Below, piece by piece: positions 6,884 through 16,123 of a stretch of DNA of 64,000 nucleotides. Below the pieces are notes generated by a model. That model made no database searches and was not told the origin of the DNA. It was given only the letters and a program-made list of their open reading frames with translations. Origin of the DNA: Cyanobacterium sp. Dongsha4 (GTDB lineage Bacteria; Cyanobacteriota; Cyanobacteriia; Cyanobacteriales; Cyanobacteriaceae). The position numbers and the translations under genes were made by a program. The stretch is taken from positions 2,865,326 to 2,929,325 of the forward strand of contig NZ_CP084098.1 in the NCBI RefSeq assembly GCF_036345015.1. Reading direction: 5' to 3'. Every line of letters begins with the position of its first letter. Positions within the stretch are counted from its first letter, which is position 1.

Positions 6884-9373
6884 ATGAGTGTTAAATTACG
6901 AAGGAATGAGGGAGATAAATTGATTGATGAAATCCTACCTACTAAAAAAGATTATTTTTTAATTTATATTGTTGATGATGACAAAATAAATTTGAGTTTA
7001 ATTGGTCGTTTTCTTCATCAAAGTGGTTTTAATATTGTTACTCAAACAGATATTTTTCAGGCAATTCGAGAAATTTCTCAATTAGTTCCAGATTTAATAT
7101 TGTTGGATATTTTAATGCCTGATATTAATGGTTTTACAGCTTGTTCTTTGCTGAAAAAATCAAGTAAAACTAAAGATATTCCCATCATTTTTTTAACTGC
7201 TTTAGATAGCTCAGAAGATAAAATTAAAGGATTAGAATTAGGTGCGATCGATTATATTACAAAACCAATTTATTATCCTGAACTTTTATCAAGAGTAAAT
7301 ACTTGTTTGAAAATTAGTAATTTAGCAAATAGTTTAAAGACGCAAAACAGGCTTTTAAAATCAGAAATAGAAGCGAGAAAAAATGCTCAAATATCACTAC
7401 AAAAAGCGGAAAAAAAACTAAAGACAATTATTAACAATCATTTCCATAGTATGGTTGTTTTGGATTTAGATGGAAAGGTGTTATTTCTTAATGAAGAAGC
7501 GGAAAAATTATTCGATCGCACTCATGAACAAATGGTGGGAGATACTTTGGGTATTCCCTTAGAATTAAATAAAATTAGTGAGTTAGAAATACTGCGATCG
7601 CAATCTGAATTAATTACAGTAGAAATGAGAGCAGTACCAATTATTTGGAATGATAATAATGCTTATTTAATTTCCTTTATTGATATTAGTGAAAAGAAAA
7701 AAATGGAGCAAGAATTAAAAATATTATATCGTGCTTCTGAACAAAGTCCAGCTTCAATTGTTATTACTAATGTAGAGGGAAATATACAATATGTTAATTC
7801 TAAATTTGAAACTATTTCAGGATATAAAAAAGAAGAAGTAATAGGTAAAAATCCTCGTGTTTTAAAGTCAGGTTATACGGATGATACAGATTATAAAAAT
7901 CTCTGGAATACAATTAGTAGTGGCAAAGAATGGCAAGGAGAATTTCATAATAAAAGAAAAAATGGAGAATTATATTGGGAGAGAGCTTTAATTTCACCAA
8001 TATTTAATTCTGTAGGATCGATAACCCATTATATTGCAGTAAAAGAAGATATAACAGAAGAAAAACAGCAACAAATTCTTTTAAAGTATCAAGCAAAATA
8101 TGATTATTTAACAAAAATTCCTAACCGTAATTATGCCTTAGAAAAAGTACATAAACTTTTAAATCAAGCTCAAGAAAATAAATATAATGTTGGTTTAATG
8201 TTTATTGATTTAGATCATTTTAAAGAAGTAAATGATACTTTAGGTCATGATTTTGGCGATGAGTTATTGGTTGAGGCAACCATGAGGATGAAAGGAGAAT
8301 TACGTAGCACTGATTTATTAGCGCGTTTAGGAGGAGATGAATTTTTTATTGTTATTCCCATTGTCAATAGTCGCAATGAGTTACAAATTATTGCAGATAA
8401 ATTAATTCAAATTTTAAAAAAACCTTTTTATATTTTTCAAGAGAAAATTTTTATTTCCGCCAGTATTGGAATTACTATTTTTCCTGAAGATGGAGAGGAA
8501 TTAAAACAACTTATTCGCAATGCTGATTTAGCTATGTATCAATCAAAGAAGAATGGTAGAGATCAGTTTCAATTTTATCAGTATGATATGAATAAGGTGG
8601 ATATAGGAAAATCTACTTTAGAAAAAAATTTTCTGAATGCCATTAGTAATGATGAATTTAAAATTGTTTACCAACCAGTCATAGATATTTCTACTGGAAA
8701 AATTGTTAGTGCAGAGGCTTTAGTTAGATGGGAAAATAAAGATTTAGGTTTAATATATCCAGAAAAATTTATTCCTTTTTTAGAGAAAAACGGGTTAATT
8801 TTGGTTTTGGAACAATGGATATTGGAAACTATCATCAATGATTTAAAATCTTGGGAAAGATATGAAAATTTACTTATCAGCATTAACTTATCTGAGTATC
8901 AGTTTAAAAATGCAGAAATGGTTAATAGTATTAAATACTTTATCGATAAAAAACAACTCCAGCAATGTAATTTGTGTATAGAAATCAAGGAAGAATATTT
9001 AGAGGAAAACAAAAAATTTATTGATACTATTTTGAATGATATTGCTTCAATTAATATTGAGTTTTGTTTAGATAATTTTGGTATGGGTATAACATCCATT
9101 TCTAATCTCAGTAAATTTCCTTTTAAGCACGTAAAAATAGACCAATGTTTAGTCCAATCCCTACATAGAAATTCTCAACATAAAAACATGATTAAATCAA
9201 TTATTGCCGTGGCTAATATTTTGAATATTAAAGTTACCGCCAAAGGAATAGAAAGCAAAGCACAATTAGATTCTTTGAGGGCTTTAGGTTGTCATTATGG
9301 ACAAGGTTACTTTTTTTCTCAACCATTATCAGCCCTTAATTTTATTACTTATTTAGCTAAGAGCTCTGATTAA
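6884..9373 (+). CDS. Response regulator with PAS, GGDEF and (degenerate) EAL domains
   Basis: The 829-residue protein has a receiver (about 25-145, with VDDDK and LLDILMPDING), two PAS domains (about 180-270 and 280-400), GGDEF (motif at 483-487) and EAL (motif starting E611). The cyclase half looks active: LARLGGDEF is intact and is preceded by an RSTD inhibitory site. The EAL half has lost key residues. The metal-binding DD pair reads DN (LDNFG) and the AEGVE glutamate, the general base in characterised enzymes, is lysine (AKGIE). The net predicted activity is c-di-GMP synthesis, controlled by phosphorylation and PAS sensing. It appears to be a single-gene unit ending in the hairpin at 9419. 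Confidence 0.88.
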   Translation: MSVKLRRNEGDKLIDEILPTKKDYFLIYIVDDDKINLSLIGRFLHQSGFNIVTQTDIFQAIREISQLVPDLILLDILMPDINGFTACSLLKKSSKTKDIPIIFLTALDSSEDKIKGLELGAIDYITKPIYYPELLSRVNTCLKISNLANSLKTQNRLLKSEIEARKNAQISLQKAEKKLKTIINNHFHSMVVLDLDGKVLFLNEEAEKLFDRTHEQMVGDTLGIPLELNKISELEILRSQSELITVEMRAVPIIWNDNNAYLISFIDISEKKKMEQELKILYRASEQSPASIVITNVEGNIQYVNSKFETISGYKKEEVIGKNPRVLKSGYTDDTDYKNLWNTISSGKEWQGEFHNKRKNGELYWERALISPIFNSVGSITHYIAVKEDITEEKQQQILLKYQAKYDYLTKIPNRNYALEKVHKLLNQAQENKYNVGLMFIDLDHFKEVNDTLGHDFGDELLVEATMRMKGELRSTDLLARLGGDEFFIVIPIVNSRNELQIIADKLIQILKKPFYIFQEKIFISASIGITIFPEDGEELKQLIRNADLAMYQSKKNGRDQFQFYQYDMNKVDIGKSTLEKNFLNAISNDEFKIVYQPVIDISTGKIVSAEALVRWENKDLGLIYPEKFIPFLEKNGLILVLEQWILETIINDLKSWERYENLLISINLSEYQFKNAEMVNSIKYFIDKKQLQQCNLCIEIKEEYLEENKKFIDTILNDIASINIEFCLDNFGMGITSISNLSKFPFKHVKIDQCLVQSLHRNSQHKNMIKSIIAVANILNIKVTAKGIESKAQLDSLRALGCHYGQGYFFSQPLSALNFITYLAKSSD

Positions 9374-9418
9374 ATATATTGGTTGAATAATAGAAATATT
9401 TATCCCTAAATATCCATT

Positions 9419-9441
9419 GGTGGGCGATGCCCACCCTTTTT
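9419..9441 (+). terminator. Intrinsic terminator
   Basis: A perfect 7-bp stem GGTGGGC/GCCCACC with a GAT loop is followed by C and five T. It is placed 46 bases after the GGDEF-EAL gene and may act in both directions, because the next gene converges. Confidence 0.85.
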
Positions 9442-9457
9442 GCATGGGCTAATTTAT

Positions 9458-10162
9458 TTACCAAGAAACATTGGAAGTTACGGTTAAATCTAAATCCTCC
9501 TGAGTGTTAATGGAAATCAATTCTCTATCTCTTGTGCCACCAAATAAAAATCCTGCTAAAGCACCAAAACCTGCACCTCCTAAAACTTCCTCAGTTGCGA
9601 TCGCTTTATCTCCTGTCACTGCTGATATAATAGTAGCGGCGGCACTTCCTGCCAATGCACCTTGCCAAATAGCGTCAGTGTTTCTACCATCAGATATTTT
9701 TTCTGTGCGGGTTACAATCTTAGAGTTAGCCTGAATAGAATACTGCTCACCATTAGGTAAAATTACAGTATTACCAACAAATCTTGAACCACTACCTGCA
9801 GGGCGAACTTCTCCAACAACCTCACTACCACGGGGAATCACAACAGTACCTGAATTATTTTTCACATCACGAGTAACCACTAAGGTAACAGGTAAAGTTT
9901 CGTCTTTAGTTACAAGTATTTTTTTTGCTGACGGTAAAGTAGTGGGAATAACAGTACCTGAATTTAAGTTAGCAGAATAATAGGTAGGATTTTTTCTATT
10001 TTGATTGACTTCGTTTTTGCGTTCCCATCCCGGAGGAGCAGATCTATAATATTTATCAGGTCTAGCTTGTACTGAAACAAAACTACCCACTAAAGTAGTT
10101 AAAGAAAGACTTAAAACCATAAAACGAAGAGTTTTTGAAGTAAGAGAAATAGATTTAAACAT
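9458..10162 (-). CDS. Secreted glycine-zipper hypothetical protein
   Basis: The start is trimmed to the ATG at 10162, since the upstream part of the frame relies on TTG. The 234-residue protein has a signal peptide (hydrophobic run then VQA), a beta-rich middle with TVVIPRGSEVVGEV, and a C-terminal glycine-zipper segment rich in small residues (WQGALAGSAAATIISAV, VLGGAGFGALAGFLFGG). The middle resembles the barrel region of TrbI/VirB10-type proteins that also appears in free-standing cyanobacterial exported proteins. No conjugation genes are nearby, so I would not call it a transfer protein. Confidence 0.6.
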   Translation of the reverse strand: MFKSISLTSKTLRFMVLSLSLTTLVGSFVSVQARPDKYYRSAPPGWERKNEVNQNRKNPTYYSANLNSGTVIPTTLPSAKKILVTKDETLPVTLVVTRDVKNNSGTVVIPRGSEVVGEVRPAGSGSRFVGNTVILPNGEQYSIQANSKIVTRTEKISDGRNTDAIWQGALAGSAAATIISAVTGDKAIATEEVLGGAGFGALAGFLFGGTRDRELISINTQEDLDLTVTSNVSW

Positions 10163-10570
10163 AACTAAATTACCCAAAGTAACGATAAACTATTTTTTTT
10201 GACGGGAGTAGTTTCAATTTGTTCCAACTTTAAATATTGAACCTGAGTTCGAGATAAATTTTCGTCTATGAGTAATGGCGAAAAGGGCAAGGGGCAAAGG
10301 TAATAAATAATTAAATAATTAGTAATTGGTAACTTCAGCACTTTAATAATTAGTTTCTCCCTAAAAACCCCAATCCCCTAATACCCTAAGCCCCCACTTT
10401 TTTGCTACTAAGTATTATGTGAAATATAAAGTAATCATAAATTATCGTCAGGCAAAAAATCAACTGAGGTAAGCTGAAAGTAAGGATTAGAAAATAACAC
10501 TTATAACCGAAGAAAACTGCTACGCAGTAGGCATCTCAGTATAAAAAATAAGCCAACACGAGGAATAATT
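10163..10570. repeat. Intergenic region with composite repeat copy (10242-10395)
   Basis: From 10242 the sequence starts CCTGAGTTCGAGATAAATTT, runs through AAGGGCAAGGGGCAAAGG, and ends with runs such as CCCCAATCCCCTAATACCCT. The same order of blocks recurs at 13283 and, inverted, at 42545-42601. The rest of the gap is divergent promoter space, with one small hairpin (ACTGC-TAC-GCAGT, 10516-10528) about 45 bases before the next start. Confidence 0.6.
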
Positions 10571-13282
10571 ATGGCAACAGAAAAAGCCCATGACATAATG
10601 CGGTATCACCACAATCCCTTAAACTTCATGTTTGCTCCCAAATCCGTAGCCTTAATAGGAGCTTCAGAAAAAGAAGGCAGTGTCGGGCGTACATTACTTT
10701 GGAATTTGATTACCCATCCCTTTGGTGGCACAGTTTTTCCCGTCAATCCCAAGAGAAAAAGTGTTATGGGAATTAGGGCTTACTCCTCTATTCAGGATGT
10801 GCCTGAAACTGTTGATTTAGCAATTATCGCAACTCCTGCAGTAACCATTCCCGACATTATTAGAGACTGCGTTAGGGCAAAAGTGAAAGGAGTAATCATT
10901 ATTTCCGCAGGATTTAAAGAAATTGGAGCAGAAGGTTTAAGATTAGAAAAAGAAGTTCTTGCAGAAGCAAAAAAAGGTAACTTAAGAATAATTGGCCCCA
11001 ATTGTTTAGGTTTAATATGCCCTCCTACGGGGTTAAATGCCAGTTTTGCTAGTACTAGTCCAAGAACAGGAAATGTTGCTTTTATCAGTCAAAGTGGGGC
11101 TTTTTGTACGGCAATTTTAGACTGGAGTTTTGCAGAAAATCTTGGTTTTAGCGCTTTTATCTCTATTGGTTCAATGTTAGATGTGGATTGGGGCGATCTA
11201 ATTTACTACTTTGGTGATGATCCTTTAACCAAAAGTATAGTAATTTACATGGAATCTATCGGTAATGCTAGATCCTTTATTTCCGCCGCAAGGGAAGTAG
11301 CTTTATCAAAACCGATTATCGTCATTAAAGGAGGGCGCACCCAAGAAGCGGCTAGGGCGGCGGCTTCCCATACGGGGGCATTAAGTAGTAGCGATAAGGT
11401 ATTGGCGGCGGCGTTTCGTCGTAGTGGGGTTTTACAAGTTGATACGGTGAAAGAAGTCTTTAACATGACTGAGATTTTGGCAAAACAACCTCGCCCCAAG
11501 GGTAGGAATTTGACTATTTTAACTAATGCAGGAGGCCCTGGGGTTTTGGCTACAGATGCACTAACATGGGGACAAGGAAAATTAGCCAAATTAAGCGACA
11601 ATACCATCGAAGAGTTAAATAAAATTCTTCCTCTCCATTGGAGTCATAGTAACCCTATTGATATTTTGGGGGATGCGAATCCTGAACGTTATGCTAAAGC
11701 CCTTGAAATTGCGGCAAATGATCCCAATAGTGATGCTTTATTAGTCATTTTAACTCCTCAAGACATGACCGATCCTACTAAAACGGCAGAGGCATTGGTG
11801 AAAGTGGCACAAAATATTAAGGATAAACCCGTGTTAGCTAGTTGGATGGGGGGAGAAACCGTTGCCAAGGGTTCAGAAATTCTTAATAATGCCCATATTT
11901 ATACTCAACCTTATCCCGATGATGCCGCTCGTTTATTTAATTTGATGTGGCGTTATAGTTATAATTTACGGGGTTTATATGAAACTCCCAGTTTTGGTGA
12001 GTCCGATGATTTTATTAATCGTGACATTGCGGAAAATATTATCAATCATGCCCGTGAGCAAAATCGCACTCTTTTAACGGAATATGAGTCTAAGCAACTG
12101 TTAAAGGCTTATGGTATTCCCATTATTGAAACTATTATCGCTGAAAATGTAGAAGATGCGATCGCATCTTCCGAAAAAATAGGTTATCCAGTGGTGTTAA
12201 AACTCCATTCCGAAACCATTACCCATAAAACCGATGTGGGGGGAGTCAAACTTAACCTGAAAAATGGTGATGAGGTAAAACAAGCCTTTTTAGATATGCA
12301 GAGTCGCATATCAGCTAGCGACTTTTTAGGGGCGAGTGTACAGAAAATGGCTAACCTTGACGGTTACGAATTAATTTTAGGTAGTACCGTTGATCCTCAA
12401 TTTGGAGCTGTAATCTTATTTGGTACAGGGGGGCAATTAGTAGAAGTGTATCAAGATCAGGCGATCGCACTTCCGCCTCTCAATACAACTCTTGCCAAGA
12501 GGTTAATGGAACAAACTAAGATATATAAAGCATTAAAAGGAGTTAGGGGTAGGAAAAGCGTTGATTTAGAGAAATTAAAACAGATTTTGGTGTTATTCAG
12601 TCAATTAGTTCTCGAACAACCTTTAATTAAGGAAATTGACATTAATCCCCTATTAGTATCAGAAAATCAACTCATCGCCCTTGATGCAAGGGTACTATTA
12701 TATGATTCGAGTATTTCTAAGGAAGATATAATTCCTCCTGCCATTCGCCCTTATCCGAATCAATATCTCTCTTATAGTCAGTTAAGTAACGGTAGGGAGG
12801 TGATAATTCGCCCCATTCGCCCTGAAGACGAACCAGAAGCGGTCAATTTTTGCCGAGATTTGTCTCAAGAAAGCGTTTATTTACGATATTTCCACTCTAT
12901 TAGCCATAAATCTCTTATTTCCCACGAACGTCTTGCCCGTATTTGTTTTATCGACTATGATCAAGAAATTGCTCTAGTGGCAGAATCTGTGCAACCTGAT
13001 AGTAAGGACAAAGAAATACTTGCGATCGCCCGTCTAAGTAGGGTACATGGGACACCTGAATCTGCTGAATTAGGGATGTTAGTGAAAGATAAATGTCAAA
13101 AACAGGGTTTAGGTAGTATTTTAGGGCAAAAACTCATCGAAATAGCCAAACAGGAGGAAATTAGGTCGATTATTGCAGAAATTCTCCCTGAAAATATAGG
13201 GATGCAAAACCTTTGTCAAAAGCTAGGTTTTCGGTTAGACAAGCATTCTGATGTGGTTAAAGCTGTTTTACAATTAAACTAA
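10571..13282 (+). CDS. ADP-forming acyl-CoA synthetase fused to GNAT acetyltransferase (Pat/PatZ type)
   Basis: The 903-residue fusion has a CoA-binding Rossmann domain (about 15-125), a succinyl-CoA-ligase-like domain containing the phosphohistidine motif SHTGA (H267), an ATP-grasp domain (about 500-715) and a C-terminal GNAT domain (about 740-900, with QKQGLGS for acetyl-CoA binding). Relatives such as Salmonella Pat and E. coli PatZ acetylate lysines of metabolic enzymes, including acetyl-CoA synthetase. Their ligase half is often inactive and regulatory. Here the catalytic histidine is kept, so ligase activity is possible. GAGGAATAATT precedes the ATG. It is a single-gene unit followed by a repeat. 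Confidence 0.85.
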   Translation: MATEKAHDIMRYHHNPLNFMFAPKSVALIGASEKEGSVGRTLLWNLITHPFGGTVFPVNPKRKSVMGIRAYSSIQDVPETVDLAIIATPAVTIPDIIRDCVRAKVKGVIIISAGFKEIGAEGLRLEKEVLAEAKKGNLRIIGPNCLGLICPPTGLNASFASTSPRTGNVAFISQSGAFCTAILDWSFAENLGFSAFISIGSMLDVDWGDLIYYFGDDPLTKSIVIYMESIGNARSFISAAREVALSKPIIVIKGGRTQEAARAAASHTGALSSSDKVLAAAFRRSGVLQVDTVKEVFNMTEILAKQPRPKGRNLTILTNAGGPGVLATDALTWGQGKLAKLSDNTIEELNKILPLHWSHSNPIDILGDANPERYAKALEIAANDPNSDALLVILTPQDMTDPTKTAEALVKVAQNIKDKPVLASWMGGETVAKGSEILNNAHIYTQPYPDDAARLFNLMWRYSYNLRGLYETPSFGESDDFINRDIAENIINHAREQNRTLLTEYESKQLLKAYGIPIIETIIAENVEDAIASSEKIGYPVVLKLHSETITHKTDVGGVKLNLKNGDEVKQAFLDMQSRISASDFLGASVQKMANLDGYELILGSTVDPQFGAVILFGTGGQLVEVYQDQAIALPPLNTTLAKRLMEQTKIYKALKGVRGRKSVDLEKLKQILVLFSQLVLEQPLIKEIDINPLLVSENQLIALDARVLLYDSSISKEDIIPPAIRPYPNQYLSYSQLSNGREVIIRPIRPEDEPEAVNFCRDLSQESVYLRYFHSISHKSLISHERLARICFIDYDQEIALVAESVQPDSKDKEILAIARLSRVHGTPESAELGMLVKDKCQKQGLGSILGQKLIEIAKQEEIRSIIAEILPENIGMQNLCQKLGFRLDKHSDVVKAVLQLN

Positions 13283-13394
13283 CCTGAGTTCGGGATAAAT
13301 TTTCATTTATGGGTTACGGTAAAAGGGCAAAGAGCAAGGGGCAAAAATAAATAATCATTAATAATTAATAACTCTTAACTCCGAACCCTGACCC
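13283..13394. repeat. Composite intergenic repeat copy
   Basis: It begins immediately after the upstream stop codon with CCTGAGTTCGGGATAAATTT, then AAGGGCAAAGAGCAAGGGGC, and ends with AACTCTTAACTCCGAACC, a degenerate heptamer run. It has the same order of blocks as the 10242 copy. It fills the whole gap between two convergent genes. Confidence 0.7.
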
Positions 13395-14390
13395 CTAACT
13401 TTTATATTCAATAATAGTTACTTTTTGCTTATTTATTCTTTTCCACCAATATTGAGATTGTCCTATAACTTGTGGAAATTTAGATAAAACACACCAATAA
13501 GCGTATAATTTTGCATTTTCTATTGTATCACCAAAATTAATTCTATAGCGATATATTTTCCAAAATAACAACAAATAAATCAAGAATAAAAATAAACTTA
13601 AGCCCTTAGTAAAGTAAGCTAAAATTATGGTAAAAAAAGGTATAATAAAACCCCATAAATAACCACTTTTATGTTCCTTTATCATGTAATTTTCGGGCGG
13701 TTTTCCGTGCATAGCATAACCTTCTGCGATCGCCCATCCACCTCTAATACTACGTTTCCACCACTGACTAAATTTGTACATAGCCGCATCGTGATAAGTC
13801 ATATCTAAATCAAGTCTTTCGATTTTCCAACCCCTTTCCCTCAGACGAATGCACATTTCAGGCTCTTCCCCACAAATTAGTTCTTGTTTATAACCATTAA
13901 CCTCCTTTAATGCAGAAACCCGAATTAAAGCATCACCGCCACAGGCTTTTGCCTCCCCAATGGGAGTATTCCATTCCATATCAATAAGACGATTATAAAG
14001 GGATTTTTCGGGGTATTTTTCCCTTCTTCTTCCGCAGACAATAGCTAATGAGGGATTTTCTTCAAGTCTTTCCCTTGCTTTGTCTAACCATTGGGGATGT
14101 AATTCACAATCACCGTCAAGGAATTGGATATAGTTAATCTGAGGATAATGCTTGATTATATATTCTAATCCTGTATTTCTGGCTCTAGCGGCGGTAAAAG
14201 GTATTGATAAATCCAAATTGAGGACTATTGCTCCCAATTTTTGAGCATTATTTACACTATCATCCGTTGAACCTGAATCCACATAAATAATCGGATTTGT
14301 CTCTGGTAGTACATTTTTAATCGATTGTAGAGAATTGATGAGGCGATCGCCCTCATTTCTACCAATGGTGACAACGGCGATAGAAGACAT
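13395..14390 (-). CDS. Glycosyltransferase family 2
   Basis: The 331-residue protein starts with a GT-A fold: VVTIGRNEGDRL at the N-terminus, VDSGSTDDSV for nucleotide binding, QFLDGDCELHP as the DxD-type metal site, and CGEEPEMCIRLRERGWKI as the ED/ERGW acceptor region. A hydrophobic region (about 245-285) suggests membrane association. It probably transfers a sugar to a lipid or polysaccharide precursor; the substrate cannot be told. The 269 bases between it and psaK hold no gene. They do contain a repeated ATGATAAATTATTG (about 14415 and 14473) and a CACCTGACACCTGCAACCTG run. Confidence 0.8.
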   Translation of the reverse strand: MSSIAVVTIGRNEGDRLINSLQSIKNVLPETNPIIYVDSGSTDDSVNNAQKLGAIVLNLDLSIPFTAARARNTGLEYIIKHYPQINYIQFLDGDCELHPQWLDKARERLEENPSLAIVCGRRREKYPEKSLYNRLIDMEWNTPIGEAKACGGDALIRVSALKEVNGYKQELICGEEPEMCIRLRERGWKIERLDLDMTYHDAAMYKFSQWWKRSIRGGWAIAEGYAMHGKPPENYMIKEHKSGYLWGFIIPFFTIILAYFTKGLSLFLFLIYLLLFWKIYRYRINFGDTIENAKLYAYWCVLSKFPQVIGQSQYWWKRINKQKVTIIEYKS

Positions 14391-14659
14391 AATAATGATT
14401 CTCTTACTTTAAGTATGATAAATTATTGCTGAATAACAAAAGAAATGAGTACTGGCTCTTCTACAGTTGTCATGATAAATTATTGGAAAATAACTGTTAT
14501 AAACCTTATAAGATATGGGGTAAATCATAACAAAAATGAATTTTTTATAAATTAACAGTTTTTATTTCACCTGACACCTGCAACCTGACACCTTTTCCTA
14601 AGCAATAATTTACATGACGAGAAGTTAAGAGAGCCTCACTTATTACCTATTACCATTAA

Positions 14660-14932
14660 CTATAGTAGCCCTGCATTGGATAATCCGAGGATAAATCCAG
14701 CACCAAGAATATGACCAAAGCTAAGAGTCGCTAGTAATTCAGGTAAACCAAAATTTTTCCATAAAGCAGGTTTGCCAACGGGTAAATCTGGGCCTACTCC
14801 AGCATTTTGAATGGCAAAACGTCCGATAAAAACTGCCACCAAATTAGCGGCAATCATCACTATTGCTACATTGTAGTTCCATTCTACAGTTTGAGGAATA
14901 TTTGCTAAAAAACTTAATTCTATTAATGTCAT
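14660..14932 (-). CDS. psaK: Photosystem I reaction centre subunit PsaK
   Basis: This 90-residue protein has two membrane helices (about 20-40 and 62-85) and the PsaK signatures WNYNVAIVMIAANL, NAGVGPDLPVGKPAL and FGHILGAGFILGLSNAG. PsaK is a peripheral subunit of photosystem I that helps couple antenna and stabilise the complex in thylakoids. The short N-terminal extension before the first helix is normal for cyanobacterial PsaK. It is single, divergent from trpF, with its promoter inside 14933-15089. Confidence 0.95.
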   Translation of the reverse strand: MTLIELSFLANIPQTVEWNYNVAIVMIAANLVAVFIGRFAIQNAGVGPDLPVGKPALWKNFGLPELLATLSFGHILGAGFILGLSNAGLL

Positions 14933-15089
14933 GGTCTTTTTTTTGTTTGATTTATGTTAACTATTTTTGCTATGTTAATAGCTATATTTACTTTTCCTTT
15001 TAAGATCTTAAATAAGATTAATCATTTTTATTGCTTTTTATTATTAATTTTTATTACATTCTTATTACTAAAAATTGCCCTTAAATATT

Positions 15090-15743
15090 ATGCGTCTGAA
15101 AATATGTGGTATTACTAGCGTGGAACAAGCGGATGCGATCGCCTCTTTGGGTGTGGATACATTAGGATTTATCTGTGTAGAAAACTCTCCTCGATACATA
15201 AAGTCCGAACAAATAAAAACTATCACAAGTAAAATATCTTCAGAAATCAGTAAAGTGGGGGTGTTTGTCAACCAGAGCATTGAGAATATTCTCGATATAG
15301 TCGAAAAAGCAGGTTTAACGGGAATTCAACTTCATGGAGATGAGCCTCCTAGTATGTGTACGACATTAAGGGAATCTCTACCAGATTTAGAAATTATTAA
15401 AGTATTTCGTTATCAAAATTCTGATTCTTTAGCCAAATTAGATGATTATTTATCTGTAATTGATACTATACTCTTAGACACCTATCAAAAAGATATGTAT
15501 GGTGGCACAGGTAAAACCTTTAATTGGTCTGAATTAGCAGATTTTAGACCTCCTCGCCCTTGGTTGTTAGCAGGGGGATTAACTCCTGATAATGTTTTAT
15601 TAGCCTTAAACACCCTAAAATGTGATGGAATCGATGTTTCTAGCGGTGTGGAAACTAATCCGGGAGAAAAAGACTTAAACAAAATTAAACTTCTGCTAGA
15701 GCATCTTAACTCTTTTAAAGTTCCCTTACATTCATCGAATTAG
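15090..15743 (+). CDS. trpF: Phosphoribosylanthranilate isomerase
   Basis: This TIM-barrel enzyme of tryptophan synthesis converts N-(5'-phosphoribosyl)anthranilate to CdRP. Family motifs are complete: MRLKICGI at the N-terminus (catalytic cysteine in KICG), TGIQLHGDE, LLDTYQ, LLAGGLTPDNV and GIDVSSGVE with the catalytic aspartate. The frame is open from a TTG at 15075, but ATG 15090 gives the classical N-terminus and 217 residues. No other trp gene is adjacent, which is usual in cyanobacteria. Confidence 0.95.
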   Translation: MRLKICGITSVEQADAIASLGVDTLGFICVENSPRYIKSEQIKTITSKISSEISKVGVFVNQSIENILDIVEKAGLTGIQLHGDEPPSMCTTLRESLPDLEIIKVFRYQNSDSLAKLDDYLSVIDTILLDTYQKDMYGGTGKTFNWSELADFRPPRPWLLAGGLTPDNVLLALNTLKCDGIDVSSGVETNPGEKDLNKIKLLLEHLNSFKVPLHSSN

Positions 15744-16123
15744 TATGGTAAAAAAATTAGGGCGGGGTTAGGAAAGAGTGGGGTGTTAGGGCTCGGAGGT
15801 GTCAGAGTTTTGGGGTATTGGGGAGAAACGAGAAACGAGTGAGGAGTTAGGAGTTAGGAGTTAGGAGTTATTAATTCTTAATTCTTAATTCTTAAACCAT
15901 TGCCTATTGCCTATTCCCTATTGCCTATTCCCTATTTACCTTTGCCCTTTGCTTTATCAATTTTAAGTTGGTTTATCTCATAATTAATAGTAATCAATAT
16001 CGAATTGCAGTGTAGAATTGAGTAATAATTGTAATGTTTTCATTTTCCTCCGAATTTTGACTACAATTTTCAATTGAGTGAGACTTCTGTAAAGAGTTAA
16101 ATATCATCCCTTGAAATCCTACC
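15744..16123. repeat. Intergenic region with composite repeat and tandem heptamers
   Basis: About 15769-15960 holds one copy of a composite repeat: GGTATTGGGGAGAAACGAG, about four copies of the heptamer GGAGTTA (15842-15870), three copies of AATTCTT, then a run of CTATTGC/CTATTCC heptamers (15900-15940) and CCTTTGCCCTTTGC. The reverse complement of almost the same order is found at 23000-23190. The remaining bases to 16123 are AT-rich upstream sequence of the next gene. Confidence 0.85.

Noticed and set aside
8668..9099. Minus-strand open frames within the GGDEF-EAL gene
   Set aside because: They lie opposite a clearly coding EAL domain and encode no recognisable protein; the same holds for other antisense frames in psbA, hflX and the HPt gene.
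9458..10162. Conjugation protein (TrbI/VirB10-like)
   Set aside because: Only a short barrel-like stretch is similar and no transfer genes are nearby; the glycine zipper fits a general exported protein.
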